A stretch of 64,000 nucleotides of DNA from Byssochlamys sp. IMV 00236 (taxonomy: Eukaryota > Ascomycota > Eurotiomycetes > Eurotiales > Thermoascaceae): NCBI GenBank assembly GCA_001931875.2, contig MSJH02000776.1:1-64000 (forward strand). Reading direction: 5' to 3'. The notes under the pieces are model-generated. The model was not told the origin of the DNA and ran no database searches. It worked only from the letters and a program-made list of their open reading frames with translations. This document shows, in pieces, positions 23,367-35,058 of the stretch (positions are counted from its first letter, which is position 1; each line of letters opens with the position of its first letter). Made by a program: the position numbers and the translations under genes.

Positions 23367-23900
23367 TTACGTCTTCTTCTTTTTGCCATTTCCACGAGCA
23401 TCTTTACTGCGCTTCTTGTCCACTTCTTGCCACAATTTTAGTTCCTCCTCACTTGGTGTCAATCCAGATTGTTCTATCAAGTCTAGCAGGATACGATCAC
23501 GTTCGAGGTCTTTCGGCTTTACGTGAAACGCTCTCTCGAATATAGGTGCAAGATCATGGGCGGCGCAGACACGAAAATCACCACTTTCGATTTGTTTTTT
23601 CACCCGACGTTCCAACCGTTCGTTAAGAGTTTCTTCAATAAGAGCACCGAGAGACTTCGTATCTTGGAGTTTCGTCGCTTTTAGTTGAGTCACCTCTGAG
23701 GTGAAATACGGCGAACAGAGATATGAACTATCTATGACACGGTCGAGACGTGCTTGAGAAGCTTCCCCTTGGAAATGTCGCAGGTCATAAAGAAAGATGT
23801 GGATCTTGTACCAGAGGAGTTTATTTGACTGGAGATTCTCGATGCTGTCATCCGCGGTAATCGGGGTTCTAGTAGGCCCGTGAGCGGAGGCAGAAGACAT
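23367..23900 (-). CDS. Unidentified fungal protein, 177 residues
   Basis: A single open frame ending at 23367. I chose the ATG at 23900 (MSSASAHGPT); an in-frame ATG at 23981 would add 27 residues. The middle is helical and charged: LWYKIHIFLYDLRHFQGEA near 31-49, LIEETLNERLERRVKKQIE near 94-112, then RVCAAHDLAPIF and an acidic block GLTPSEEELKLWQEVDKKR, ending in a Lys-rich tail KKKKT that could be a nuclear signal. No membrane segment or catalytic motif is visible. The decayed copy 0.6 kb downstream preserves the central motif, which supports this being a real, once-duplicated gene. The family is unknown to me. Confidence 0.6.
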   Translation of the reverse strand: MSSASAHGPTRTPITADDSIENLQSNKLLWYKIHIFLYDLRHFQGEASQARLDRVIDSSYLCSPYFTSEVTQLKATKLQDTKSLGALIEETLNERLERRVKKQIESGDFRVCAAHDLAPIFERAFHVKPKDLERDRILLDLIEQSGLTPSEEELKLWQEVDKKRSKDARGNGKKKKT

Positions 23901-24374
23901 ATTACAGTCTAGCCCGTGGCTGATAGAAGTAGGAATCAAGAATCTGACGTATGAAGGGAATGTATTAAATACCGCCTTCACAGAAATACCCAGTTGAACT
24001 CGTTGGAACCGATCTGATCTTGGAGCCTAAACTCTCCAAAATCCGTCTTTTTCTAGTATCCGTCAGTTCAGTTACCATGTATTATTAGCTGGTAGTTTAC
24101 GTCAGAGACACCGGGCAACAGCGAAGGCCAGCTACCTAGGAAAGGTACATGAGCGGAGGATTCCGTAAAGCAAAAGGAGCCAGTTAAATAGGCAACCGCC
24201 ATCGACAGATTATTCTCTCAAAGTCAAGAAATCACTGCGGAACTACGTATGATAGAGAGACAATTACAGCTTGTCCTTGCAGTTCGGACACTAAGGTACC
24301 CACGTATCCCCTTCAAGATATATATGTGTAACTAGGTATATACCAGATATTGAAGCTTAGATTGAGGAAGAAGC
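23901..24374. other. Promoter of the 177-residue gene / 3' end of BPL1
   Basis: About 470 bases with no open frame of note. The region is AT-leaning and lies between the start of the unidentified gene and the stop of biotin-protein ligase, both on the minus strand. Confidence 0.4.
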
Positions 24375-26658
24375 TCATACCTTCCTTTTGACCAACCCTC
24401 TGAAGAAATCAAAGCTGTTACTGTCGCTCTGCAACTGCCACACCCTTCCCGTGGGCCGGTCCTGCCAACCAAGCTCCTCTGCGAGCAACAATCCATAATC
24501 CCTTGTAATTCCCTTGATCCGGGCTCGAGCGCCACCTTCTTCCTCAAGCGTCACGATCTGATTCATGTGCAACCAATCACTGTAATACATATCTTCAAAC
24601 GTCTTGTCGAAGCCCACGCGCAGGAAGCGGGCGTAGAGCTCTTCGAACACAGTGAGGATGCGAGCAAGAAGTTTCTCTAGAGTGATAGGTTCTGCTTTCC
24701 GACTCTTCAAGAAGTGATCCACCACAGCATTCAGCGAGGTGGTCGGTGAGGCGTTGGTTGCGTTCAGACCGATACCCACGACGGCAATATACTCTTTAGA
24801 AGTGTAGTGGGAGTTGACAAGAATACCGCAGATCTTCGTGTAGCGTTTTTCGTCTGCACGCTCCGGGTCTAGAGCATCTGATGAAGGGAGGAATCATTAG
24901 AATATGAGCAACGGAGAATGTAGATAAATATAAGGAAAAGGCTTACAGATGTCGTTGGGCCATTTTAGCTTAACTGGCATATCTTCATAACCCTTATCAT
25001 AGCTCTTGATTCCTTTTACCACAGCCATAGCTGCCAGATACTGGATGAGAACGATTGGTGCTGACTGAACCTTCTCTATTGGGTGACGTATCACTGTAGA
25101 GAATATGAGTGCTCCGGCTGGCGAGACCCAGACATTTGAACCTCGACCCCTGCCCGCGATTTGAACTGTGGCAGTAGCAGTAAAACCAGTGGGCAAGTGG
25201 TTAAGAAGTTTTGGATTCCTTTCGCTTGTCAGTGATTTCCACAAAGAATTAAGACAGGAAGATAAGCTCACTTTTCGAGTATGGTGCTCGTGCTTGTGAT
25301 GACCTCTCCGTACAGGATCTGAGAACCAAATTCCGAGAGAGGTTCTGAAGACTTTGACCGGTAGTGCTGCAGATTGCTGAAGAAGGCGTAGTGGTTGAAA
25401 TAAGGCGTGGCCTTTGAAGACGGAAGTTCGTCGTGAACAACGACATGCTTGACGATTTTGTTGTAATCGATGATGCCTTCTACAAGCTCTGCGGGCTCTT
25501 CTTTCGCTTCCTCTTTCTTTTCAACTTCTGGAAGCGATTCTTCCAGCTTTCCCATCTTCCAGACATTGGGAGCTTCAATGAAGAACGTATCGTTCTCATC
25601 CTTCAGATATTCCCGTCCGTCTTCCTGGGTGATGCTCTCTCTCAGAGACGATAAGAGCTCACTAGTATCTTCGGGACGAAGCGCGGACAAATGAAGAGTT
25701 GATAATGATGGAACTGTCGTTGTCTCCTGAGTGACCTGAAGGCCTAACTTCGCAAGGCATGCTTTCAGAAAGTCTGTTCGAGCCTTGTCATCTTCCGCCA
25801 GAGCATCAACTACTTTAGCATACTCAGGCCCGCCCGCCTTTTTGTCTAGATTCACGGCCGCAAACCTGCCAAATGTCAGTTACCACATGATTAATTCAGG
25901 TAGGTCTACGAACTCTGGATGAGGCCCTGTCAATATCGCCGCTCCCTCGCCAACTTTGCAGTACACTACCGCTGCTGCTCCCTCTCCCGGATCTACGTTG
26001 AGCTCCTCGGAGTAGCTAGCCAAAACTTCAACTCCTCTATCAGCGTACAGAGGCGCATCCACAAATACGCCTCCTCCGTTGTAATACGACCGGAACACGT
26101 CTGGGACGGTGCCAGTGCTTAGAGCTGTTTTTGAGACCTTCAACTCGGCCGCGCGAGCCCCCGCTTCACTGTGATAGACGAAACCAGGAAAGGCACAACC
26201 TCGACAAGTCCCAGGGAAGAAACCTAGTTCTCTTTCACCAACGACCTCCATGGTCTTGTCCCCAACCTCGAACTCGCACCTCTTGGTTCCGTAATAGCCA
26301 CCGGCACAAAATCCCAGGTAGGCGCCCCCTGTCTGGACAAAGGTGGAAATTCTTCTATTGCCCTCACCATTAAGTACTCTGGAATACCCCAGATCGGCAC
26401 CACCAGGCATAACGAACAACGCGCAGCTGGAGGTCCATGGCTCCTTAATAATCATATCACTGGTGACTGGGGTGACGGCATAATTTGAAGCTAGAAGTCG
26501 CCGCAAAGTGTAAAGACAATGCCGAACGGACTCCACCGTAGATCCATTGCCTAAATGATGGTTAGATAGTTAATACTGATGAACATTTGATAAAACAGAC
26601 CAGAATAGACCAGGACGTTGAGCTTCTTGGAAGCCAAGTTGGCATTAATCGCGGACAT
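24375..26658 (-). CDS. BPL1: Biotin--protein ligase (holocarboxylase synthetase)
   Basis: Five exons: 26658-26601, 26550-25914, 25865-25272, 25218-24947 and 24877-24375, giving 687 residues, the usual fungal length. The enzyme attaches biotin via biotinyl-AMP to acetyl-CoA and pyruvate carboxylases. Residues 12-230 form the N-terminal amidotransferase-like domain of fungal Bpl1, with MPGGAD and GFCAGGYYG (Cys101). The catalytic BPL/LPL domain covers about 355-640, with GRGRGSNVW (biotin and ATP binding) near 451 and KWPNDIY near 516. The C-terminal domain ends in FFRGLVKRKV. Two donors are weaker than usual, GTCTGT (intron 1) and GTTCGT (intron 2). They were chosen because only they restore VYSGNGS and GPHPEFAAVNL. 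Start lies 117 bp from the divergent Coa4 start. Confidence 0.95.
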
Positions 26659-26775
26659 TTTTCGTTCGTTCGGGAGCGGGGAATAGTACTTCAGTACCCA
26701 AATCCCGAGCGTTGAGAAAAACTGCAATTCTATCCCTTTGAGGCCTTGCGCTGAGAAGACGAGAACGACTGCACG
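26659..26775. promoter_or_regulatory. Shared divergent promoter, BPL1 / COA4
   Basis: Only 117 bases separate the two start codons of genes read in opposite directions, so both promoters and both leaders must lie in or overlap this stretch. No clear TATA box is visible. Confidence 0.7.
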
Positions 26776-27323
26776 ATGTCCAAGAGCGAAGGATACACCC
26801 CAGTAGTTGCGTCAAACGACGACGATGAGCCAGATGACTGGTAAGCTTTTGGTAGCTGAACAGGCTGGCGGAGCTTGAAGTTGTAAAACTAACGCTCCGA
26901 GTATCGCAGGGACAAGCGAATCTTCAGCACCGGCTGCGCAGGTGAGTCGTGCTTTAATCTGACAAGTATATTCTATGTTCTGACACCGTAAAGCCGAACA
27001 GCTTAAGATGAATGATTGTTACTACGAAAAGAGAGATTGGAGAGCCTGCAAGAAAGATGTGAGTCTCTGAGATTTTCTCCCCCAACAAATAATATCCCCC
27101 GAGGCAGGCCGAACCTTGCAAGTATCGATCCGTGACGCCTCGGAGCTTTACATGCTTGGCTAGTAGTCGGCAACCAGCCTTGAGAACCTTTAATAGGTGA
27201 TATTACTGACATATATACTTATGCTGCTGCTAACAAATTATTCGTGTCCTGCAGATGGAAGCATTCCGCGAATGCTGGAAACGTCATGGAAACGACCAGA
27301 GAACAGAATCCAAAGATGCCTAG
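26776..27323 (+). CDS. Cytochrome c oxidase assembly factor Coa4-like, twin CX9C
   Basis: Four small exons, 26776-26840, 26910-26941, 26994-27058 and 27255-27323, give 76 residues. Reading frame holds across all three introns (69, 52 and 196 nt). The protein is acidic at the N-terminus (NDDDEPDDWD), then has a perfect twin CX9C pair: Cys31-x9-Cys41 and Cys51-x9-Cys61, in the context GCAAEQL...DWRACKKDMEAF. This matches the Coa4/CHCHD8/Cmc3 family of intermembrane-space proteins that are oxidised by Mia40 and help assemble complex IV. None of the separate frames is long enough to be noticed alone; the exons were found from the cysteine pattern. The last intron is long for this genome but its borders are good (GTGAGT/CAG). 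Confidence 0.88.
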
Positions 27324-27472
27324 CACAACAGTGCATGCAACAGACTCTAGCGATGCAAATATGCAAGCCCGCGAGAGTCCTATAATAGATTCTCTCTCCT
27401 CAAACCACAATAACCTGTACATTAGATAGCTGATTAAATGACATTTTCTGCCACTCTTTAACGCCTCTCTGT

Positions 27473-27486
27473 ATATCACGTGATAT
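27473..27486. promoter_or_regulatory. Palindromic CACGTG site before MGM101
   Basis: ATATCACGTGATAT is a perfect 14-bp palindrome centred on an E-box about 90 bp before the MGM101 start. TCACGTGA is the classical target of Cbf1-type bHLH factors. Its use here is inferred. Confidence 0.5.
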
Positions 27487-27569
27487 CATATCGCGCGAGA
27501 ACTAGGACCTCGAGCTTTATCGGTGCTTGGTCGCGTAAACTACTTTCAATTCAACAAATAGACTTGAAT

Positions 27570-28578
27570 ATGTCGCCTGCCGCCTTCAGCAGGTCCATCT
27601 GGGGCGCTGAGGTGCTTAAGCCTTCTAGCAGGCTTTTCCTTACCTCTCGCTCGTTCAGTTCTCGATCTTTGGCGACAAGCTCCGGCAATGGTTTGGGTTC
27701 GATCAGAGCAACCTGTGGTAGCAACCATATCTACAGTCGTTCAATAAGCTATTCTACACCATTCCGACAGGAATCACGATCGTCCCCTTCAGCTCCAGCA
27801 AAACCTACGAGCCCAGCCCCAGCGTCGACGACTTCAGCCCCTTCTACCTCCGCATCGAACTCGCGCGCCAGCAAAGTTGCCGCGCCGACCCCTTCCCATC
27901 CTACGACGGATAATATCCAGAAAACAGGACTGTCAGATAGACCACTGGAGCTCGAGGTACAGCCAGAAGAGAAGGTCGATTGGACGCGATCATTCCACGG
28001 TCTCAGCGCAGCTCCATTCCCCAAGGAAGTCGCGGATATTTTGCTCGCAGAGACAGATCCCGAGGAAGTCGAGATCAAACCAGATGGCATTGTCTACCTG
28101 CCTGAGATCAAATACAGACGGATATTGAACCGTGCCTTTGGACCGGGTGGATGGGGTCTCGTGCCAAGGAGCGAGAGCATCGTGACTCCGAAGACGGTGA
28201 CGAGAGAGTATGCTCTGGTGTGTAACGGACGGTACGTGTGTTGTCTTGCATTTATTACCTTCTCAGCGTGATACAAATTCGGGATTCTAATGGTTCTGCC
28301 TTTTTAAAAGCCTCGTCTCTGTCGCTCGCGGCGAACAGGATTATTTCTCCCCGGACGGAATCCCCACTGCCACCGAAGGCTGCCGTTCCAATGCCCTAGT
28401 GCGATGCTGTAAGGATCTCGGTATCGCTAGCGAATTGTGGGATCCTCGATGGATTCGCAAGTTCAAGGCGAAGTATACGCGCGAGGTGTTTGTCGAGCAT
28501 GTGGTTACCAAGCGGAAGTCGAAGATCTGGATCAGAAAGGATGATGGAGTCTCATATCCGTGGAAGGAGTCGAAGTGA
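27570..28578 (+). CDS. MGM101: Mitochondrial genome maintenance protein Mgm101
   Basis: Two exons, 27570-28231 and 28311-28578, give 309 residues; the intron (79 nt, GTACGT/AAG) restores [17 protein letters not shown]. The frame is open 30 codons upstream, but the ATG at 27570 begins a good mitochondrial presequence (Arg/Ser-rich, about residues 1-45). A Pro/Ser/Ala linker follows to about 130. The conserved Mgm101 core runs from about residue 140 to the end: [52 protein letters not shown] and a C-terminal [12 protein letters not shown] tail. The protein is a Rad52-like ssDNA-binding and annealing factor needed to keep mitochondrial DNA. It sits head-to-tail behind COA4 with 246 bp between. 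Confidence 0.95.
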
Positions 28579-29246
28579 GGCACTTTCTTGTCCGCCATGT
28601 TTTCCTGATATGTCCATGAGCAAGCAACATGCGGGTCGAAGGTATCCATCGCAGGAGCTGTGTGCGCCTTATGCCAATCCGCGTCACGAAGTTCATACGC
28701 TACACGACTTATGGGCTCATAAGTCGCGAGATGACTCTTAACTGGCCTCGCCTTTCTGCTATTCTACTAACTAGATTATGCTGCTGTGGCTTAAGATACC
28801 TCAATCATGGGATATCAATCTCCATTCTGAAGAATTTCTTTGGACCTTAACGGTCCTGATGAGTCCATAGTCTGTACTATATTACGATATCGCAAAGAAG
28901 AAACAGTTATGAATCATTATCACTGAATTGACCTGCAATGTCAAGCATGGCGAAATCTAATGTAAATATGATATCTTGTTCCCTTATTCCCACACGTCGA
29001 GATTCGTCATAACATATTCAGCATATCTCCAAAAAGAAAAAAAATCACACACAAAAGTCTATAATATTCTTGCTTTTCCTTTTTCGCTCTTGTCCCAGAA
29101 CCAGCAAGGGACAATTCTTCAAGAAAAGGGCATTTCAAGGAGGAAAAAAAGACAACGGTAGAAAGGATCAAAAAGAAGATATGGGACAAGAAAATCTTAG
29201 TAAGAATTGCTTAAATGCTGCTCCAAAATGATGCGAGCGAACCGCT
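28579..29246. other. Convergent 3' intergenic region
   Basis: About 670 bases between the stops of MGM101 and the MscS gene. It is AT-rich near 28850-29170 with poly-A runs. No gene is supported. Confidence 0.5.
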
Positions 29247-32079
29247 TCAGATTGGTCCGGATTCTGAAGGCGGGTTCTGCGACTGAGACGAGTGGCTGGA
29301 TATAGCGCTGCCTTGAACAGGTCTTCTGGCAGAGGGTACCTGCAGAGAAGGGGTTGGTGCGGTCTCGGTAATGGCAGGCGTGGACTCGTATGGACGACCA
29401 GGCTGGGACATGTACTGCTGCCGATACGGATGACTCGGTCCTTCTTCAGCTTGGTCGTAGTAGGTGCTGTATTCCTCATATTCTGCGGGTGCAGATATGG
29501 CGGGTGCAACGGCGGCACCTGTTCCAGGTCGAGAGGTGGTGCTCTTCTTTCGTCTTCCCGTAGAGACCTCGCGAAGCAGACCAGTGGTTTCGTTGGTGTC
29601 GGCGTTAGGGCCACCGGCCGTGCTGCCAGTTGCGGCACGATAGAGGTTGTCGTCTTCTGGACGTGCCTTATCTTCACCTGGCGCTCGAGCGGTGAGGGCA
29701 CTGATAAATGCAGCATCAGCGTCTGCCGGAGTTGCGGCACCTCGATGCTGAACACTACTTGCTGAGTTGCCGAGATCAATTCCAGTGGATTTTGCTTCGA
29801 GTATTGGCGACTCCGTAAGTGACTTCAGGTCCTTCAGCTGGCTCTTTGGAATCATACGCCCAGCCTCCTTGTCCTGGGCAGCCTTCTCGCGATATGCTTT
29901 AGCCTGCTCATCGGTGACGCTGACTGAATACGATGGGTTTGACGGATCGCCCAAAGCAGCCCCGCCGCCTCCAGGGCCGTAGATCGGAATTTTGCGAACA
30001 GCGACAACGAGTGCACACATGAACTTCGAACGGCGGGTAGCGCGGATGCTTTCATTGGACCAGTTGGACTTGTGACGGATTTCGACCCTGAGCTCAAGCT
30101 TGTCCATATTGCCTATCCCGAGAACCTCAACGTCCACATCCGGCTGAAAATCACGGTAGTTTTCCTTGTCCCGCACAAAATTCTCCATCTCCTTCTTCAG
30201 CAATTGGACATCGGCAAAGCTGGTACCAAAGTCGACGGTCAAAGTGAGACGCTCGCGCATAGCATCCGAACGTGTGAGGTTGTCGACCCACAATGTGTTC
30301 AAGACGATATTCGGGCATTGGGTAGTCCGCTGATCATCGATGCTTCGGAAAACTGTGAATAGAAGAGAGATCCGCTCGACAATGAGGTCTTCGTTGTTGA
30401 TGGTCACACGGTCGCCAACATCGAACGGATGTTTCACGAACAAGAAGATACAGGAACCGAGGACCTCTTGGCAAGTTGTCGCAAAGACGAACGAAAGAGA
30501 TAGCAGAGAAGTGGCACCTGCAGCGATAACAGTACCAAAACCACTGGTCACAAAAGATACTAGAGACTATTAGCTATAACTGCGAACTGAAGCACAGAAA
30601 AACAGAAAACTTACTGAATACCAGGACCATGATGATGAATGCCACCGTTAGGAGAAGGTTATCGAGGACATGAATCGCTTGGTCGACATCATGCATACTT
30701 TTAGCGAGCGATTTCCTGGTTCTTCCTAACTCAGTAACCGTGAGAATCATCTCCTCCAGGCTCACGTCGCCGTTGCCGTCACGGTCCAGAATAGCGAAAC
30801 ACTCGTCAGCCTCTGCTTGTCTTTCAGGACCAAGGACTTCGACGATATCCTCGAGGGACAGCGTGTCATTGCCCTCCACAACGAAAGACATCCAGATACG
30901 TCGAGCAAGAGCCTCCGACGCCCTTTTCCGCTCTAGAGCCCTGAGCACGATCGAATGCGATGAAGAAACATTGAAGAGTTGTTGTCCAGTGATTTCTTGT
31001 GCGACATTACCGAAAGCTGCAGTCATCTTATCACCAATACGTCCTGCCGTATACCCAACATTTCGCATCAGGCGAAGAGGTACTGTAGCACTGAGATGTT
31101 TGGAGTGTTTGCCTCTCTTGGTCGCCAGGAGCGAGTCAGAAACGATTTCATCCTCTTCTCTGAATTCTTTACAGAATTCAGGGAAGAGTTTCCGCGATGC
31201 CTCATACAGCTCTCCCAAGAGATAGATGTTATGCTTCGACGCTCTGATCCTGAGGTCAAACTGCTTCCGGTGATAGCTGACGGAGATGAGCTGGACAATG
31301 AGCTTCTCTCCCAGAAAGATTATACTGCAGACGAGGAAACCGAACAATATATTCTTGATCGTCTTCTCCCATGACTTCGTGCTAGTGTCATTTTCCCTTT
31401 TGTTATCAGGGTTGAGAGTCATGATCTATGTCCCGTTAGCTTAACTGTCGGATACGACTAGCAGTATTCCCTAACATACCGGCAGGAACGTCACCAGTGA
31501 GACGATGCACCAAAACACAAGTGACATGGGGATCTCCAAAGCTCGCAAGATAAGCGCATATTTACGCGTTCCCGAACTGACAATGCCACAAAGAAATTGG
31601 AAGACATACGGCAGGGTATGCGACACCAGCTTGGACGTCCACAAGCTCAGCCAGACTACCTCGATCCAAGTGAAGAACCAGACAATCTTGACCCCTCCGA
31701 TCTTTGCATTCTGCCCTACATCCGTGGCTCCAACAATGATTGGGACCGCAATCAGCAACGCGAGAGGAGACACATAGATGATATATCTCGTGACGACTGA
31801 GAAATTCAGGATGGCCGTATACATTCGCCCCAGGCGGTTCAGAGAGCCATCTTGCGGATCTTCCATGTTTTTCGCATCTTTGTCGGCCAGCCTTCTGCGC
31901 CGACCTGGGCCTTGATGAGAAAGGTCTCCCTTTTCATTGTTCTCGAACGGGGTCGAGAAGTCAGAATGAGGTTCATAGCTCGTATCTTGTTGTGTCCGCG
32001 TCTGCCCTCGACTGGAAATGTTTGAGAGAGGAATATCAATTGTCGCATCATTGGGGTTGCGACGTTCTTCCGAAGCCAT
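29247..32079 (-). CDS. MscS-type mechanosensitive channel with EF-hand
   Basis: Three exons, 32079-31480, 31425-30615 and 30559-29247, give 907 residues; an in-frame ATG at 32148 could add 23. Residues 1-80 are a polar cytosolic head. Membrane segments follow near 95-115, 125-150, 180-200 and 215-240. A canonical EF-hand loop, DRDGNGDVSLEE, lies near 413. The MscS pore region starts near 470 (SGFGTVIAAGATSLLSLSF) and the beta domain holds FVKHPFDVGDRV near 510. The last 250 residues are a disordered Ser/Pro/Gly tail. This is the architecture of fission yeast Msy1/Msy2, ER channels that limit calcium rise during hypo-osmotic swelling; localisation in this species is inferred. Introns are 54 and 55 nt with GTATGT/TAG and GTAAGT/TAG borders. 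Confidence 0.94.
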
Positions 32080-32607
32080 CTCCGGTATTTGCTGGAATCT
32101 ATGCGAAGATGATCGCTTGTAATGTAGACGGCCCGGCAGCCCGGACATGGGTGCAGAACCAACTGGGGAGCGTAAAGTTATATATTATGCCCAGGGATGC
32201 CCAGAAGGCGTCGAAGTGGAGTTGCAACTAAACGGTATTCCCAGCTATAGAGAGATCGTCCGCCAGTGCACACGACGGGCTTTGGCCGGCTCTATGGCTG
32301 GTGCGTCGAGCGCGCGTGGGGAATCGGAACGAAAGTCGTCTCGAGCTTTTTTGGCCGAGTGTTACTAAAGAAAGAATGGATTGTGCGTCACAGCACGACA
32401 GTAGTAAAGGAGAGGATTCCTGAACAGGGCAAGGAGAAGAGCAAAGAACGAGTGTGATGCAAGAAAAGAATAATCAGGGTACTCCAGTGCCTAAAAAGAA
32501 CATCTCCAGAATGACGCTTTCCGGTGTGTCCTCATTAAGCGCCTGAGGGGTTACATCCACTCTAGGGCAAAATTTCTCCCGTTCAGCAGCCTTCTTCTAC
32601 TGTAGCT
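32080..32607. other. Upstream region of the MscS gene
   Basis: About 530 bases between the MscS start and the weak gene candidate on the other strand. If that candidate is real this is a divergent promoter. No distinctive motif was found. Confidence 0.35.
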
Positions 32608-33120
32608 ATGTTTCAACTTCCTTGGGTCCAACGCCACATCCCCCAGAAGCGAATCATCCCTATCAGCGCGCCCCAGGGTCTTAACGGCCTTTTGTGTCTG
32701 TCAGATCCCCAGAACCGTTCCGTCGTAGTGTTGATGCACACGCGCTTCCGCGCGAACCTTTCAATGCTCGACAGAGTTTGCGGGGAATATTCCGCGTCAG
32801 TGTTGCGAGCGGAATCTCACATTATTGCATCGTTCTGTATGGTAAGCGATCAATCCCCTCCTAGAAGCTCGAGTGATGGTAAAAAGAACCGATAGGCACC
32901 AAACACTGTGTTGCTGGATCAGGGTCCCATTATTGAGACCCCACACGACTTGGCCATTGGTCACTTGCGTGGTCTGGCATATCCAGTTGTCACCAGCTGG
33001 GCAAGCTCTGCAGGCAGATCTATCGATCGATCGCGCGATCAGGGCGGAAACTCAGATCAGATTCATTCTCGTCCGTGGGCAGGGAAGCCCTGGTGTCTTC
33101 CCGAAGAGCAAGAAGCATGA
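32608..33120 (+). CDS. Possible two-exon gene of unknown function
   Basis: Two open stretches can be joined in phase: 32608-32841 (78 codons) and 32896-33120 (74 codons plus stop), across a 54-nt intron with a GTAAGC donor and TAG acceptor. The product would be 152 residues. No signal peptide, membrane segment or known domain is visible. The second half has stretches such as TVLLDQGPIIETPHDLAIG that read like protein. There is no clear branch-point motif and no recognised homologue, so this may be chance. Confidence 0.3.
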
Positions 33121-35058
33121 AGATCGATGTCTGCCGCCCGAATCCATGTCAATCATGTCCCTTACAGTATATGTACTGTACCAACATGTATACGCTCCCG
33201 TCAGCGCGGATTCTGAACAGGATGCACATGTGCTAATGACGCCTCACGGTGGATTTATCCATGCGAGTTCCCTGATGTCTACTTGCGCCTCCCGTCTTGG
33301 CAGGGACTTCGCTTCTTCCGACCCCTTTTCCATATAATACACCAACTTCATTCAGACCATATTCTACGGAGTATGGTAGGGTACAAGACCATAATATGTG
33401 CGGAACATAAGCTACTCGGAAAGCACCCACTACTGCAAACAGGTTGGTTATGTCTATCAGTGGAGAAAGTTGGCCCATCGCGTAGACGCGATTCTGCTGT
33501 GGCAAGCGGTTCGCAGCATGTTTCGCCGATGACACGAGAAAGGGCATCGCTTGCTCCACACTTCAAGCCCTTAACTGGAGAGAAAAGAACGAACCTAGTA
33601 CGTGCGGTCTCAAACTTAAAATGGACTTTTCTGACGACTCCACCAGGAGGCGAATCACGCCAATTTGCTTACTGCACAAGCGACAGGATCTTGGTCAAAA
33701 GATCGTCATTTCAGGTATGCCATTTAGGATGGTAAGGTAATTGGCGGACTCTACCTTTACCTTTTCCTTTCCCGCGGATTGTGAGGCTGCTATCTTGTAT
33801 TTTATGGTATTTCCCCTATTCTTCAGAATACCTAGTGCGGCTGCACCGTCCAGTTAGACGCCATCATCGACTCTTGTTCCGTGGTACATACATCCTTCGA
33901 CCAATAATGCATACGTGTGCGAATCCTGAAACATCCCGAGAAAATGAACATAATAAAATAATGTACCTTGGTCTGTTTCGCTTACTCATCGCTTCAACTG
34001 CTGGTAGTCGGAGTGAATCAATTAGAGCAAGTGGAGGTTGGAGTGGTGAAAGAGGATAACGAATCGTGCCATAGTTAGCCGTTTCTACATCGAAGAGACC
34101 TCTCGAGCACAATCGTGTATATTAGACACGATGAGTGTTCCTCTCTTCTTTCTGCCAAAGCTAGAGGGTTCTCTATTTTCATTTCTCGATGCTTGAATAA
34201 ACTCCATAGCTTGAATAGTATTCTTGAACCAGTTTTTCTGATGTCGTCCACCATGCTAGTAAACATTACTGTAGTCTACTGCCCATTCTCTAGGTCGTGG
34301 GGTCTCACCGCCTGCTCTACTGGCGGCAAAAACCGGGGTCAATGCATCATTCATCATCCCAAGAATGAGACTACGAATCACGGTTTGACTAACTCTTACC
34401 CTTGAAGTCAAACAATAGACATCAGCAAAGTCCACCGCAGTCCAGTGACAAATTTATTCGATGTAACCCCATTCTGAAAAGTAAGCTTTTGCTAACCTTC
34501 ATATTTCTCATGCATTGCCAAATGTGAGTGAATCGTCGCACACAGAAAAGAACTCTCTTCCTCTACAGCAGCAGAACAAATCGATGATTATTGGCACTAT
34601 GATGGACTCTTCATGACGTAGAGAGACAGTCTTTTGGAATTGTTGGTCCGCTCCAACTTCCGGTGGGTCCGGATAGATGAAATCTGGACATCAAATAAAG
34701 CGTTGCAACAACTTCCAACAAAGTTCGGGTATGAGGATCTACCCTGCTCACTGAGTGACGTTTCCAGTCTACTGGGTCAATCGCGGCCATAGCTCATGAG
34801 CAAAGCAGAACGTCGAACGAGACTGGCTACAGCCTTGATGTCGACTTGAGGATGTTACGATCTCGATGTCGAGAGATCCTTAGTTTCCTAGAGTACAGTA
34901 CATGTGCAACTTGGTCGATCTGAAGTTCTGAAGACTACGATTTGTCTTTGGCAAATCGACGTATATACACTCAGCATACATAAGGTATCACCTTTTAAGA
35001 GGTTGGGACATTCTATTTAGGCTTTCCGGGACAGCCGACAGTCCTTATGCGAGAATGA
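33121..35058. other. Gene-poor stretch, nothing supported
   Basis: Nearly 2 kb with only short overlapping frames on both strands, the longest about 150 codons with no domain. One TACGGAGTA motif lies at 33365-33373. No repeat family is apparent by eye. Confidence 0.4.

Noticed and set aside
25866..25913. GTAACT donor in BPL1 intron 2
   Set aside because: It would leave an 18-nt intron. The GTTCGT donor gives 48 nt and restores the conserved HPEFAAVNL.
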